A stretch of 64,000 nt of DNA from Filimonas zeae (GTDB taxonomy: Bacteria > Bacteroidota > Bacteroidia > Chitinophagales > Chitinophagaceae), in contig NZ_BMIB01000009.1 in assembly GCF_014641615.1 (NCBI RefSeq), positions 1 to 64,000 on the forward strand. Reading direction: 5' to 3'. The position numbers and the translations under genes were made by a program. The notes beneath the pieces were generated by a model that was given only the letters and a program-made list of their open reading frames with translations, was not told where the DNA came from and ran no database searches. This document shows positions 32,611-42,334 of the stretch, one piece after another (position 1 is the first letter of the stretch; the number at the start of each line of letters is the position of its first letter).

Positions 32611-33936
32611 ATGGGCTGGTTAGACTTTAGTAAAATTCTTTTTAGTGTACTGGCCATTCTGGGCGGCATAGCATTGGTAAGAACAGCGGTTCGCAACAAA
32701 AACGGCGCGCTGGGGGTGGTGTGGATGTCGTTTTTCTTCATAGCACTGGCTATCGGCTTATACAAATACCTTTTTTTACAGGATGTGGAAGTGTTTAAAA
32801 AGCTGGTGGATGGCGTGTTTGACAGCGCCAGAATATCGGTAATGGATGTAGCGCTGCCACTGGTAGGTACCATGGTGTTTTTTCTGGGCCTGATGAATAT
32901 TGCCGAAAAAGCCGGCGCCGTAAACTGGCTGGCCCGTTTGCTGAACCCGTTTATGACCCGCCTTTTTCCCGAAGTGCCTGATAACCACCCGGCCATGGGA
33001 CAGATGATATTGAATTTCAGCGCCAATATGCTGGGGCTGGACAATGCGGCTACGCCCTTTGGCCTGAAAGCCATGGAAAGCCTGCAGGAGCTGAATAAAG
33101 AAAAAGATACCGCCAGTAATGCGCAGATTATGTTTGTGATACTGCATACCAGCGGTCTGGTGTTGATACCCCTTTCTATTATATCCTACCGCCTGGCGGC
33201 AGGTTCTGCCAACCCGGCCAGCGTATTTATACCCTGCGTACTGGGTACGGTATGTACCACCCTGGCAGCCATACTGGTAATAAGCCTGCGCCAGCGGCTG
33301 AAGTGGGATTGGGTACTGTTTGCCTGGATGCTGGGTATTGCCGGTATGGTGGCTATACTGGCTACCACCGTGGGCCTGATGAGCGGTGAAAACAAAAGCG
33401 TTTTTAGTAAAGTAGCCGGTAACCTGATATTGCTGGTGCTGATAGTGATAATTATTGCTGGTGGTGTGTGGAAAAAGGTAAATGTGTTTGACGCTTTTAT
33501 TGAAGGCGCCAAAGGCGGCTTTGAAGTGGTGCTGAAAATTATTCCTTACCTGGTAGCCATGCTGGTGGCCATACGCGTATTCAGAGAATGCGGGGCGCTG
33601 GATTATATTACCAACGTACTAAGCGTAGTAATAGGTTATACCGGTGTAAATACAGATTTTGTACCGGCGCTGCCCACCGCCATTATGAAACCTTTTAGCG
33701 GTGGCGGAGCCAGAGGGCTGATGCTGGATACCATGAAAGTGCATGGAGCAGATTCGTTTGTAGGGCAGCTGGCCTGCGTGTTTCATGGCTCGGCAGATAG
33801 TACTTTTTACATTGTAGCCGTGTATTTTGGCAGCGTAGGCATTAAGAAAGTACGCTATGCCATTTCCATGGGATTACTGGCAGAATTGATAGGTGTAATA
33901 GCCGCAATTTTCATTGCCTATATCTTTTTTCACTAA
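32611..33936 (+). CDS. Nucleoside-recognition (SpmA/SpmB-like) membrane protein
   Basis: A 441-residue inner-membrane protein with two Gate/nucleoside-recognition domains fused in tandem, each with several helices (SARISVMDVALPLVGTMVFFLGLMNIAEKAG and GGFEVVLKIIPYLVAMLVAIRVFRECGALDYI). The 'NFSANMLGLDNAATPFGLKAM' and 'ALPTAIMKPFSGGGARGLMLD' segments are typical. In sporulating Firmicutes the same domains are separate SpmA and SpmB; here the fused form is usual for Bacteroidota and its role is unknown. The ATG at 32611 is preferred over an upstream TTG. Confidence 0.88.
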   Translation: MGWLDFSKILFSVLAILGGIALVRTAVRNKNGALGVVWMSFFFIALAIGLYKYLFLQDVEVFKKLVDGVFDSARISVMDVALPLVGTMVFFLGLMNIAEKAGAVNWLARLLNPFMTRLFPEVPDNHPAMGQMILNFSANMLGLDNAATPFGLKAMESLQELNKEKDTASNAQIMFVILHTSGLVLIPLSIISYRLAAGSANPASVFIPCVLGTVCTTLAAILVISLRQRLKWDWVLFAWMLGIAGMVAILATTVGLMSGENKSVFSKVAGNLILLVLIVIIIAGGVWKKVNVFDAFIEGAKGGFEVVLKIIPYLVAMLVAIRVFRECGALDYITNVLSVVIGYTGVNTDFVPALPTAIMKPFSGGGARGLMLDTMKVHGADSFVGQLACVFHGSADSTFYIVAVYFGSVGIKKVRYAISMGLLAELIGVIAAIFIAYIFFH

Positions 33937-33983
33937 TGTGTAGTTAAATTTTGTAAAATTGTAGACCCTTAAAAACGAAATCT

Positions 33984-35153
33984 ATGGGCTACAACCTATC
34001 CGGCTATCTTATAAAAGGCAATCCAGATCATATTCTGCACGATTTTTCGCGTGCAGCAGGCTATATTCTCAGTAACAGAAGGGAAGTTACCCTTTCCGAT
34101 GCTATGGAGGGATACCGCGATGAAGACTACCTGCATTTTTACGCTTCCGGCCAGGGAATTGCCATTTTTCACATAGATGCCATATTCAATAACCGGGATA
34201 TTAATAAGGAAGTTTCTGCCGGCAGGGAAGTAATTACTTTCGGGCTGAGCGAAGCAGCTATGGCGTATACTTTTGAAAAGCATGCCGATAAAAGATCGGT
34301 CTGGAGCGATAGTGTGGTGTTTGAAGATCCGATACAGCGTACGGGTGATTACCTGCCCATTAAAGCGGATACCGATGTAGTGCGCGAAATATTTGCACCC
34401 ATGAGCCGGGAGTTTACCGGCCTGGATATTATAAGTGCCGGCAACGATACCCGTGCCTGGCGCTTTTCGGTAGAACGGGTAAATGTGCCGCAGCAAACAC
34501 AGCAGCCACAACAGGCTCCGGCGCCCAAACCGGCAGCTGCTGCTTCCACTGCAGCTGAAGAAGAGGCCCCGAAAGCCAAACCAGCTAAAGCAGGTGGGCC
34601 CAAAGCAGATCTGAGCCGTTTTCCGGAAATAGCCAAACAGTTTATTAAACACATGCAGGCCCATAAGGAAGAGGGCATGTTTTATAATGAAAAGAGTGTA
34701 TGGTTGTACTCTTTTGAAGCGTGGTTGCGGGAGAAAGATGAAGAGCCCGAAGCGCATATTCCGCTGTATTGCCGCGTAATGCAAAAGGCTACCAGCGGCA
34801 AGCCTTACCACTGGCTGCAGCAACAAACCAAAGCACAAAAGAACCTGAAACTGGGTATTATTGTGGCTGTTTGTGCAGTAGTAGCGGCCGGATTATTTGT
34901 AGGCGCCCTGTTTGGCCTGAAATCTATGACGTTACCCGGTGACGTTGCCAATGCGGTATGGTTAAAACCTGCTATTGCCGGGGCGAGTGCTTTGATTACT
35001 GCACTGATTGGATTTCTGGTAGGTCGCAGTGGCAGTACAGTTTCCTTTAAAGTGCACGACAAAGATTCCATTACAGAAGACGAAGTGCTGAATAAACTGC
35101 CGCAGCCGGACGAGGAGCCTGAAGCAGAAGCGGAGCAGGAAGAGGAGGAATAG
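33984..35153 (+). CDS. Hypothetical protein with C-terminal membrane pair
   Basis: A 389-residue protein that I do not recognise. An N-terminal soluble part (1-160) is followed by a Gln/Pro/Ala/Lys-rich linker (about 165-205), a helical segment (FPEIAKQFIKHMQAHKEEGMFYNEKSVWLYSFEAWLREK) and two membrane helices (about 288-310 LGIIVAVCAVVAAGLFVGALFGL and 328-348 AGASALITALIGFLVG). The tail is acidic (DEEPEAEAEQEEEE). Probably membrane-associated; function unknown. It follows the nucleoside-recognition gene by 47 bp on the same strand. Confidence 0.7.
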   Translation: MGYNLSGYLIKGNPDHILHDFSRAAGYILSNRREVTLSDAMEGYRDEDYLHFYASGQGIAIFHIDAIFNNRDINKEVSAGREVITFGLSEAAMAYTFEKHADKRSVWSDSVVFEDPIQRTGDYLPIKADTDVVREIFAPMSREFTGLDIISAGNDTRAWRFSVERVNVPQQTQQPQQAPAPKPAAAASTAAEEEAPKAKPAKAGGPKADLSRFPEIAKQFIKHMQAHKEEGMFYNEKSVWLYSFEAWLREKDEEPEAHIPLYCRVMQKATSGKPYHWLQQQTKAQKNLKLGIIVAVCAVVAAGLFVGALFGLKSMTLPGDVANAVWLKPAIAGASALITALIGFLVGRSGSTVSFKVHDKDSITEDEVLNKLPQPDEEPEAEAEQEEEE

Positions 35154-35220
35154 CCCCGTTTGAATTGTATTAACAGGTGCCCGTTGGCTAAACGTTTACA
35201 TTCGGAATTGTAAAAGATAT

Positions 35221-37518
35221 ATGATGCGAAGACGTTTAGCTGTAATGGCGTTTATGGCTGCCTGCACCACAGGCATGGCGCAACGCCCGCCACAAACCAC
35301 CGGATATAACCGTTATGTAAATCCTTTTATAGGTACCGGCGCAGTAGATAAAAACAGCCTGTCGGGCAGTAACTTTCCCGGTGCCTGTACGCCCTTTGGC
35401 CTGGTGCAGCTGGGGCCGGATACCCGCGATAACCCCAACGACCCCGCCAGCGGATACGATTATAACGATACTACTATTGTTGGCTTTAGCCATACCCATT
35501 TAAGCGGTACCGGCGTAGCAGACCTGTTCGATTTTCTGTTTATGCCCTACACCGGTGATATTACCTGGAATGCCACACCGGAAAATGGCCACAAAGGTTT
35601 CCGTTCTGCTTTTACACACGAACAGGAAAAGGCTGTACCCGGTTATTATAGTGTGCAGTTACTGGCGCATAAAACACTGGCAGAATTAACGGCTACCGCC
35701 CATTGCGGGGTACACCGCTATACCTTTCCGCAACAGGAGCAGGGCCGTGTAATGGTAGATCTGGACCACTCGCTGGATAAAAAGCGCCCGTACTGGGAGT
35801 GTAAGGTCATCAGCGCCCATCTGGAAGTGGTAAACGACCATACCATAGAAGGCTACCGGGTAATTACCGGCTGGAGCCGTTTGCGTAAAGTATATTTCAG
35901 AGCCGTATTTTCCAAACCGTTTGCTGCCCGCCAGCTGCGTGAAGGCGGACAGGTGATAAACAATGGTGAAGTAGCCAACGGCCGCTCGGTAAAAGCTGTA
36001 TTCAGCTTTGCGCCCTCCAACGCTCCGCTGCTGGTAAAAGTGGGTATATCTGCTGTAAGTGCCGAAGGCGCGCGCAGCAACCTGGCTGCTGAGGTAAAGG
36101 ACTTTGATTTTGATGCCACCGCACAGGCTGCGGCCAACAGCTGGTCAAAAGAGCTGGGTGTAATGGATGCAGAAGGAACTGATGAGCAGAAAACCATATT
36201 GTATACCGGTTTATACCATTTATTTACCCAGCCCAATAACCTGGCAGATGCAGACAGTTCTTATGCGGGTACTGACTACACCGTGCGCAAAGCGGTGGAT
36301 GGCGCACACTACAGCACCTTTAGTTTATGGGATACCTACCGCGCCGCGCACCCTTTGTACACCCTGGTACAGCAAGGCCGCACCGCAGGTTTTATTAACT
36401 CCATGATTCGCCAGTACGAAACCTATGGCTACTTACCGGTATGGCAGCTGTGGGGCGATGAAACGTATTGTATGATTGGCAACCACGCCATACCCGTAAT
36501 AGCAGATGCTTTCCGGAAAGGCATTGCAGGAATAGATTACGCCAAAGCGTATGAAGCGGCAAAAGCCTCTTCTTTACGCAACCATCCCGGATCGCCTTTC
36601 CACTTGTTAGAACAGTATAAATACTTTCCGGAAGACAAGCAATCGCAATCTGTATCGCTGACACTGGAAATTGCGTATGACGACTGGTGTGTGGCACAGA
36701 TGGCCCTGCAGATGGGTAAAAAAGAAGACTACCAGTTCTTCCTCAACCGCAGTACATATTACCGCAACCTGTACGACCAGCAGACCGGCTTTTTCAGAGG
36801 CAAAAACAGCCAGGGCGAATGGCTGCCTTTTAACCCGCTTACCTATGGTGGTAACGGTGGCTCACCTTTTACAGAAGGCAACGGCTGGCAATACTTCTGG
36901 TATGTACCACAGGATGTGCCTGACCTGATTAAACTGGTAGGTGGCGATAAAGCCTTTGTAAACAAACTGGATACCTTTTTTACCCACAACGCCAAACCGG
37001 AAGATGTAAACGGTAATGCCTCCGGCTTTATAGGCCAGTATGCACATGGCAACGAGCCCAGCCACCACGTTATCTATCTGTACAACTACGCCGGCGAACC
37101 CTGGAAAGCCCAGCAGTATGCAGCGCAGGTAATGCAGCAGCAATACAACGGTAAATCATCCGGTTACTCCGGTAATGAAGATTGTGGCCAGATGAGTGCC
37201 TGGTATATTTTCAGCGCCATGGGCTTTTATCCGGTTAACCCGGCCAATGGCATTTACGCGCTGGGCTCGCCGCAATTATCCAAAGCGGTAATAAAGGGGC
37301 TGAATGGTAAAAACTTTACCGTAGTAGCTGAAGGGGCCGGAGGTAAGAACTGTTACATACAACGCGTAACCTTAAATGGCAAACCTTATAACAAAACCTA
37401 TATTACCCATAGCGATATTGTAAATGGTGGCACGCTGGTATTTACCATGGGAGAGAAGCCGAATAAAAAATGGGGTGTAGCAGCGGATAGCAGACCGCCT
37501 TTGGAGGAGGTGAGATAG
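35221..37518 (+). CDS. GH92 family glycoside hydrolase (alpha-mannosidase-like)
   Basis: A 765-residue secreted enzyme with a signal peptide MMRRRLAVMAFMAACTTGMAQ. GH92 hallmarks include the start YVNPFIGTGAVD...FPGACTPFGLVQLGPDTRDN, the mid-protein TFSLWDTYRAAHPLYTL and the C-terminal GNEPSHHVIYLYNYAGEPWK...YSGNEDCGQMSAWYIFSAMGFYPVNP. GH92 enzymes are Ca2+-dependent exo-alpha-mannosidases acting by inversion, often on host or yeast glycans; which linkage cannot be told. No SusCD lies adjacent. A terminator follows. Confidence 0.93.
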   Translation: MMRRRLAVMAFMAACTTGMAQRPPQTTGYNRYVNPFIGTGAVDKNSLSGSNFPGACTPFGLVQLGPDTRDNPNDPASGYDYNDTTIVGFSHTHLSGTGVADLFDFLFMPYTGDITWNATPENGHKGFRSAFTHEQEKAVPGYYSVQLLAHKTLAELTATAHCGVHRYTFPQQEQGRVMVDLDHSLDKKRPYWECKVISAHLEVVNDHTIEGYRVITGWSRLRKVYFRAVFSKPFAARQLREGGQVINNGEVANGRSVKAVFSFAPSNAPLLVKVGISAVSAEGARSNLAAEVKDFDFDATAQAAANSWSKELGVMDAEGTDEQKTILYTGLYHLFTQPNNLADADSSYAGTDYTVRKAVDGAHYSTFSLWDTYRAAHPLYTLVQQGRTAGFINSMIRQYETYGYLPVWQLWGDETYCMIGNHAIPVIADAFRKGIAGIDYAKAYEAAKASSLRNHPGSPFHLLEQYKYFPEDKQSQSVSLTLEIAYDDWCVAQMALQMGKKEDYQFFLNRSTYYRNLYDQQTGFFRGKNSQGEWLPFNPLTYGGNGGSPFTEGNGWQYFWYVPQDVPDLIKLVGGDKAFVNKLDTFFTHNAKPEDVNGNASGFIGQYAHGNEPSHHVIYLYNYAGEPWKAQQYAAQVMQQQYNGKSSGYSGNEDCGQMSAWYIFSAMGFYPVNPANGIYALGSPQLSKAVIKGLNGKNFTVVAEGAGGKNCYIQRVTLNGKPYNKTYITHSDIVNGGTLVFTMGEKPNKKWGVAADSRPPLEEVR

Positions 37519-37594
37519 GAATTGGAATCGGGTTGTGTTATGTAAAGGTCCTTGATTGCTGATACTCTACTTCTTCCCGGATCATGTACATAAT

Positions 37595-37633
37595 AATGCC
37601 GCTGAAAGTGTAATACGATCAGCGGCATTTTCT
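37595..37633 (+). terminator. Terminator after the GH92 gene
   Basis: AATGCCGCTGA / TCAGCGGCATT with a 13-base loop and a T-run, 77 bp after the stop. Confidence 0.85.
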
Positions 37634-37670
37634 ATTTATGGTGTAGCTTTTATATTATTTGGTATAATGA

Positions 37671-38180
37671 CTATGCCTCTGCCAGCGCTCTTGTCAATAT
37701 GTTCATATGGTTAATATAATCGCCCGCATGTTGCCACCCCGGCTGTAGCTGACTCCAGAGTATCTGCCGGTCAATAGCCAGCTGAATCAACGGTTTGTTG
37801 GCCGGATCAATCATACCCTCATCTACCAGTTGCCCAAAGCCCGTAGCAATTACAGAAATATCAAGAGTGTAGATGTATTGGTTATCATCAAAATTGCCAT
37901 CTGCTATCTGGTTAAACAGCAACTCTTTATCCAGCAGAGCGGTGTTGTATTGGTTCCAGAGCATTTCGCCCACGCTTTCAATGGTCCATTTCAGACATTC
38001 GATGGAAGGAGTGGTGGGGTTGCTTTTCCGCCAGTCGCGCCACTCGGCCAGGGCACAATCGCCCTCATCAGAACCAAAGGGCGACAACTCATCTGCACAG
38101 CTCCAGAAAAAATCTTCAGGTATCAGCGTTTTTGCCCGCTCATGAGCAGTTTCTATGTCAATACCATACAATTCATCCAT
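37671..38180 (-). CDS. Hypothetical protein
   Basis: A 169-residue cytoplasmic-looking, acidic protein beginning MDELYGIDIETAHERAKTLIPEDFFWSCADELSPFGSDEGDCALAEWRDWRKSNP. The PFGSDEG and 'DFFWSCADE' segments look conserved for a small cytosolic family, but I do not assign a name. No signal or membrane segment. It lies alone on the minus strand, convergent with the GH92 gene across a terminator and divergent from a small membrane protein gene. Confidence 0.65.
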   Translation of the reverse strand: MDELYGIDIETAHERAKTLIPEDFFWSCADELSPFGSDEGDCALAEWRDWRKSNPTTPSIECLKWTIESVGEMLWNQYNTALLDKELLFNQIADGNFDDNQYIYTLDISVIATGFGQLVDEGMIDPANKPLIQLAIDRQILWSQLQPGWQHAGDYINHMNILTRALAEA

Positions 38181-38328
38181 AAACAGGTTGTTTGGGTAAC
38201 AAGGGTTGTTTCTGTGGCAAGATTACACAAAAAACAAAATATACCTACCCTCTATTTACGGGTAATCAGCACGTTATCCACAATTTTTGCAGGCACACTA
38301 TTTGTATTTTCTGTTGTAAAAGATAACC

Positions 38329-38526
38329 ATGGAAAAACGCGTATTAGGCATAGTACTCTCCCTGTTGGGGGTAGTAGGGCTAATCCTGGCTGCCGTTCAC
38401 TTTATGAGCCCGTCAGCCGGAGGGATGAAAAACATCAAATCCATCGTCATGTACGGCATACTCGGAGCCATCTTTTTCTTCTCCGGTATTGGCCTTATAA
38501 GAAATACGAAAGACAGGCCTTCCTAA
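38329..38526 (+). CDS. Small two-helix membrane protein
   Basis: A 65-residue protein with two hydrophobic segments (GIVLSLLGVVGLILAAVHFM and SIVMYGILGAIFFFSGIGLI) and a polar tail, RNTKDRPS. The start codon ATG follows GATAACC; the C-terminus overlaps a terminator. The pattern resembles small Bacteroidota inner-membrane peptides of unknown role. Placement between a hypothetical gene and a lipoprotein gives no functional clue. Confidence 0.65.
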   Translation: MEKRVLGIVLSLLGVVGLILAAVHFMSPSAGGMKNIKSIVMYGILGAIFFFSGIGLIRNTKDRPS

Positions 38527-38540
38527 CGGGAGGCTTTTTT
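38516..38540 (+). terminator. Terminator overlapping the end of the small membrane protein gene
   Basis: GCCTTCC-taac-GGGAGGC (one G-U) followed by six Ts; the left arm carries the final codons. Confidence 0.85.
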
Positions 38541-38647
38541 CATCGGCACATATACGCGTTTCATCTATACCTGGTACTTCCGGGGCAGCACACGGTTTCA
38601 GTACCGTATCATACCTCGTATAATTCTGTTCACGAAAATCCAGAGAT

Positions 38648-40177
38648 ATGAAGCGTATTCCCTTCGTTGCAACCCATAAGATAATTCTTGCGCTAGGCAT
38701 TGTTGCCGGTTTACAGTCCTGCTCTAAAAGTGATTTAATTGCTGATAGCGCCACCGGTGGCATGAGTGTAATTGACAGTACTTATACTACCGGCACTGCC
38801 GAAGGTGCTGCTGAGAGGGGATATGATGCTGACGACCTGATAGAAAACTCTACCTTTTCCAGCACCGTAACCATTACATTCGGAAGTACCATAACTATCA
38901 GCAACCCATTGTCAGCCGCCGGAGTAACGGTAGCAGAAAGCGGCGGTGATGTAATAGTTACTTCTACAGCAAAAGCGGTGGAATATGTACTGGCAGGTGC
39001 TACTACCAGCGGCTCTGTTAAAATATACAGTGATAATAAGTGTAAACTTACCCTGAATGGCGTTTCCATTACCAATAACGATGGCCCGGCTATCAATATT
39101 CAGTCGTCTAAGCGGGCGTTTGTAGTACTGGCGGATGGTACTACCAATACTTTAACCGATGCAGCCAATTATACAGCAGCAGGCGATGAGGATATGAAAG
39201 GTACATTTTTTAGTGAAGGACAGCTGGTGTTCAGTGGCAGTGGCGCGCTTACCATAAAAGGCAATTACAAACACGGTATAGCCAGTGATGATTATGTACG
39301 CATACGATCGGGCAACATTACTATAGCTGGTGCGGTAAAAGATGGCATTCATACCAACGATGCGTTTATTGCAGATGGTGGCAACCTTACGGTAACTGCA
39401 GCAAGCGATGGCATTGATTGCGAAGAAGGATATGTAATTATTAACGACGGCGTGTTTACGTTGAATACAGTAGATGATGGCATTGCCGCCTCCTATGAAG
39501 ATACAGATACATCTATTACTCCTTATGTTACTATTAATGGTGGTACTATTACGGTAAAATCATCTGCCGGAGAGGGCATTGAAAGCAAAAGCGTGTTGAC
39601 CATTAATGCAGGCAATATCTCTACTGTAACGGCAGATGATGGATTAAATGCCGGAACAGCTATTTACATCAATGGTGGTTATCTTTATTCCCGCAGTACG
39701 GGCAACGACGCTATGGATTCAAACGGCATATTTACCATTACCGGGGGGCAGGTGATTGCCATAGGGGCAGGTGCGCCTGAAGCGGGTATTGACTGCGATG
39801 CAAGAACCCTTAAAATAACAGGCGGTATGCTGGTGGGTATAGGCGGTGCAACCAGTGCACCCGGCGCTACCGCTTCCACCATTCGTTCGGTTATTGCGGG
39901 TAGCGGAACGGCCGGGCAGATTGTACATATAGAAGCTGCCGATGGTACCGAAGCACTTACGTTTGAGGCACCGGTTGCCTATAGCACCCTGCTGTTTGCC
40001 GGTTCAAAACTGAAAGCAGGCACAGCTTATACCTTATACAAAGGCGGCGTAGTAGCAGGCGGATCCAGCTTTAACGGCTTATACACCAGCGGCACCTATA
40101 CCAGGGGAACAGTGGGCGGTTCATTTACTACCACCAGCATGGTTACGCAAATCGGTGGTTCTGTAAGCAGAGGGTAA
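38648..40177 (+). CDS. DUF4353 carbohydrate-binding-domain lipoprotein
   Basis: A 509-residue lipoprotein with a signal ending LGIVAGLQSCSKSD (Cys26). The mature part is a repetitive parallel-beta-helix-like sequence with short strands and many G-D turns: GLNAGTAIYINGGYLYSRSTGNDAMDSNGIFTITGGQVIAIGAGAPEAGIDCDARTLKITGGMLVGIGG. This is characteristic of the DUF4353 carbohydrate-binding domain family. It is probably displayed on the cell surface. A strong hairpin follows. No catalytic residues can be assigned. Confidence 0.82.
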   Translation: MKRIPFVATHKIILALGIVAGLQSCSKSDLIADSATGGMSVIDSTYTTGTAEGAAERGYDADDLIENSTFSSTVTITFGSTITISNPLSAAGVTVAESGGDVIVTSTAKAVEYVLAGATTSGSVKIYSDNKCKLTLNGVSITNNDGPAINIQSSKRAFVVLADGTTNTLTDAANYTAAGDEDMKGTFFSEGQLVFSGSGALTIKGNYKHGIASDDYVRIRSGNITIAGAVKDGIHTNDAFIADGGNLTVTAASDGIDCEEGYVIINDGVFTLNTVDDGIAASYEDTDTSITPYVTINGGTITVKSSAGEGIESKSVLTINAGNISTVTADDGLNAGTAIYINGGYLYSRSTGNDAMDSNGIFTITGGQVIAIGAGAPEAGIDCDARTLKITGGMLVGIGGATSAPGATASTIRSVIAGSGTAGQIVHIEAADGTEALTFEAPVAYSTLLFAGSKLKAGTAYTLYKGGVVAGGSSFNGLYTSGTYTRGTVGGSFTTTSMVTQIGGSVSRG

Positions 40178-40184
40178 AATAAAA

Positions 40185-40238
40185 CCGTATCACCTTCCCT
40201 GCAAAGCGTTCCCGGGCTTTACAGGGAAGGTGATACGG
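40185..40238 (+). terminator. 17-bp hairpin after the DUF4353 gene
   Basis: CCGTATCACCTTCCCTG and CAGGGAAGGTGATACGG form a perfect 17-bp stem with a 20-base loop. A T-run is not directly adjacent, so it could act as a transcript-stabilising structure as well as a terminator. Confidence 0.7.
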
Positions 40239-40287
40239 GAATTGCCCTTTTATTGCTAAATTACAGGCGGACCACAGCGCCCCCTAT

Positions 40288-41070
40288 ATGCTAAAAGTTG
40301 TATCGTTTCAGATTGCAGACAGTATTGATATAAAATCGTTCAGATCTGTTTTTACGGCCGAGCTGCTGTATAGCGATTCTGACGAACTCTTCTATAAAAC
40401 CAACTCCGAAGCCTATATCTACATCTTCAAATTCGGTATTGTAAGCTTTTATAACTACAACGAATTACAGATAGCTGCTTTTATTGAAGTAATCAGTAGC
40501 TACTGCAAAAACAAGCTGGATAACCGTTTGAGTGAGGAAATAGAAATAGAAACCGATGCACCGCGTATTAAGTTTGGCTATAACAAAATAGAAGTGCCGG
40601 GGGCTGACTCTAATGTGCTACGCCTGATTATGCTGAACGTATCTCAGTCTGTTGCGTTGGATTACTACTCGCAGCTTACCAATATTCTGCTGGAAGAAAC
40701 CAATTACCATACCCGTATTCTGGAACAGAAAGGACGTATGGGACTCTCTGGCATTAACCTCAAAAAGTATATCGGCCGCACCCTTAATATCAAAAGTCGT
40801 ATTTCAGGCAACCTATACATATTTGACTCCCCCGATGAAACCTGGGAAGATGAAAACCTGAATAAGCTGGATCTGGGATTAAAGCGCACCTTCGATTTAC
40901 AGGATCGTTTCCGTACGATATCAGAAGGAATAGAGATTGTTAAGGAGAATCTGGATTTGTTTAAAGACTTGTTGCAATACCGCAACAGTACCCAGCTGGA
41001 GTGGGCTATTCTGCTATTGATTCTGGTAGAGGTACTGAACCTGTTGTTTGAAAAGTTCTTTGGCCACTAG
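40288..41070 (+). CDS. RMD1/YagE family protein (DUF155)
   Basis: A 260-residue protein with the DUF155 pattern: an N-terminal part containing FKFGIVSFYNYNELQIAAFIEVISSYC, a central helical LDYYSQLTNILLEETNYHTRILEQKGRMGLSGINLKKYIGRTLNIKSRISGNLYIFDSPDETWEDENLNKL, and a C-terminal membrane helix (QLEWAILLLILVEVLNLLFEKFFG). Related yeast/mitochondrial and bacterial proteins are poorly understood. The bacterial role is unknown. It stands alone between two hairpin-bounded regions. Confidence 0.85.
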   Translation: MLKVVSFQIADSIDIKSFRSVFTAELLYSDSDELFYKTNSEAYIYIFKFGIVSFYNYNELQIAAFIEVISSYCKNKLDNRLSEEIEIETDAPRIKFGYNKIEVPGADSNVLRLIMLNVSQSVALDYYSQLTNILLEETNYHTRILEQKGRMGLSGINLKKYIGRTLNIKSRISGNLYIFDSPDETWEDENLNKLDLGLKRTFDLQDRFRTISEGIEIVKENLDLFKDLLQYRNSTQLEWAILLLILVEVLNLLFEKFFGH

Positions 41071-41242
41071 CCATGTACGCCCTACGTAAACAATGTCCAA
41101 ATGCCTGGTTTAAGGGAGGTGTAATAAATTGTTGATAAAAAGGTAAACTACCCTTTTTTATTGTTTATTTATTTTGCACCTGTTTGTAGCCTAGTTATAT
41201 ATCCCTTAAAAAAGCAGACAACCCACTGCGGTTCACGGAAGC

Positions 41243-41941
41243 ATGAGTACTTTATTCAGAGCAGGTAACAGAAGATCACGGGAAGAATCTGGTCCGGATG
41301 TAATTTTATCAGAGGTATTGGAATATACTCCTGAGCTGTACAAAACAAGCACGCATTTCAGCGCTGCCAGCAGCTTTTTAATCAATCAGAACTGGGAGCT
41401 GGCTTTGAACAGCCTGGTACAACTGGCAGAGGAAAGTGGGCATTACTTTTCAGAAGACTTCTGGTTAAACCTGGCGCTGTGTGCTAATAAAATTAACCAG
41501 CCTGCACGTACAGATCATTGCCGCCGCCAGATAGAACGCATTAAATCAGAAACCGGTTTATATGCACCCAAAGGCTGGACCATTATTAAAGTAGCCGATA
41601 ACATACATACGTTTCAGATAGCACGCGTTATTAAAGAGCGCTGGAAGAAAGTACAGCACGACCGGGATAACCTGTACGACCTGCTGGGTGAAAACGGTTT
41701 TCATCTCAAACCCTTTGGTGATGGTGGCACCATCTACTACATTGAAAATGGCAAAGTGCTGGAGATTGATTTTAAAAAAGACGAAAGCGGGCAATGCAAT
41801 ATGCTGCTGGTGTTTGAAGAAATCAAGTACTGGATAAAGCCATTTGAGCAACCTTTTACCGGTAAAGAAAAAGAAACCGTACGCACAAAGCTGCTGGCCT
41901 GGTTAAAGAAGAAACAATTAAAAACAGATCTGCTGGCGTAG
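41243..41941 (+). CDS. Hypothetical protein
   Basis: A 232-residue cytosolic protein I do not recognise. Residues 35-75 (HFSAASSFLINQNWELALNSLVQLAEESGHYFSEDFWLNLALCA) read like TPR-type helical repeats; residues 105-232 read like an alpha/beta domain (GWTIIKVADNIHTFQIARVIKERWKKVQHDRDNLYDLLGENGFHLKPFGDGGTIYYIENGKVLEIDFKKDE). It is preceded by a 170-bp gap and followed by a 390-bp noncoding region. Confidence 0.65.
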   Translation: MSTLFRAGNRRSREESGPDVILSEVLEYTPELYKTSTHFSAASSFLINQNWELALNSLVQLAEESGHYFSEDFWLNLALCANKINQPARTDHCRRQIERIKSETGLYAPKGWTIIKVADNIHTFQIARVIKERWKKVQHDRDNLYDLLGENGFHLKPFGDGGTIYYIENGKVLEIDFKKDESGQCNMLLVFEEIKYWIKPFEQPFTGKEKETVRTKLLAWLKKKQLKTDLLA

Positions 41942-42334
41942 CGGGCAGGTGTATTAATAACGTTTTTGTTTAAAGAGATATGCCTGGAATAAGGCAGGCA
42001 ATATTGTGTGTGTGGTAGCAAAAGAAGGCGAAATTACCCGTTGTATCCGGGGGGATGCCCTTTTTATAAGGGGTAATTTCTCCTACAGTGAATCTGTGTA
42101 CTCTTTAAGGGGTTGGTCAAAGTCCGTCTTTCTGCTTAGAGACGGCGGTTGCAAAGAATACGTATGCTGTTTGAAAAAAAATAATAAGTCTTTTCTTTGC
42201 TAACACCTGTTTGGTTATCTGGAGTAATACGCTAAAAGATGGGAGCATGAAATAATTGTAGGTATTAATTTCCTGTAAAGGCAAACGGCGAACCTGCAAA
42301 TGAGGTAATTTCAGGGTACAAAAACTTCAACCCA
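41942..42334. other. Noncoding region with hairpins
   Basis: Contains an inverted repeat GAAATTACCC (42030-42039) / GGGTAATTTC (42071-42080), with the GGTAATTTC element recurring near 42304, plus a small CCGTCT/AGACGG hairpin near 42123. A short ORF here is not supported. It could be the 5' leader or a small RNA for the downstream DUF4253 gene; the families of known riboswitches were not recognised. Confidence 0.4.

Noticed and set aside
33996..34838. Minus-strand ORF of 280 codons
   Set aside because: Antisense of the 33984 protein, whose frame has plausible domains and a membrane pair.
37830..38651. Plus-strand ORF of 273 codons
   Set aside because: Antisense to the 37671 gene and overlapping the small membrane protein gene; no recognisable domain.
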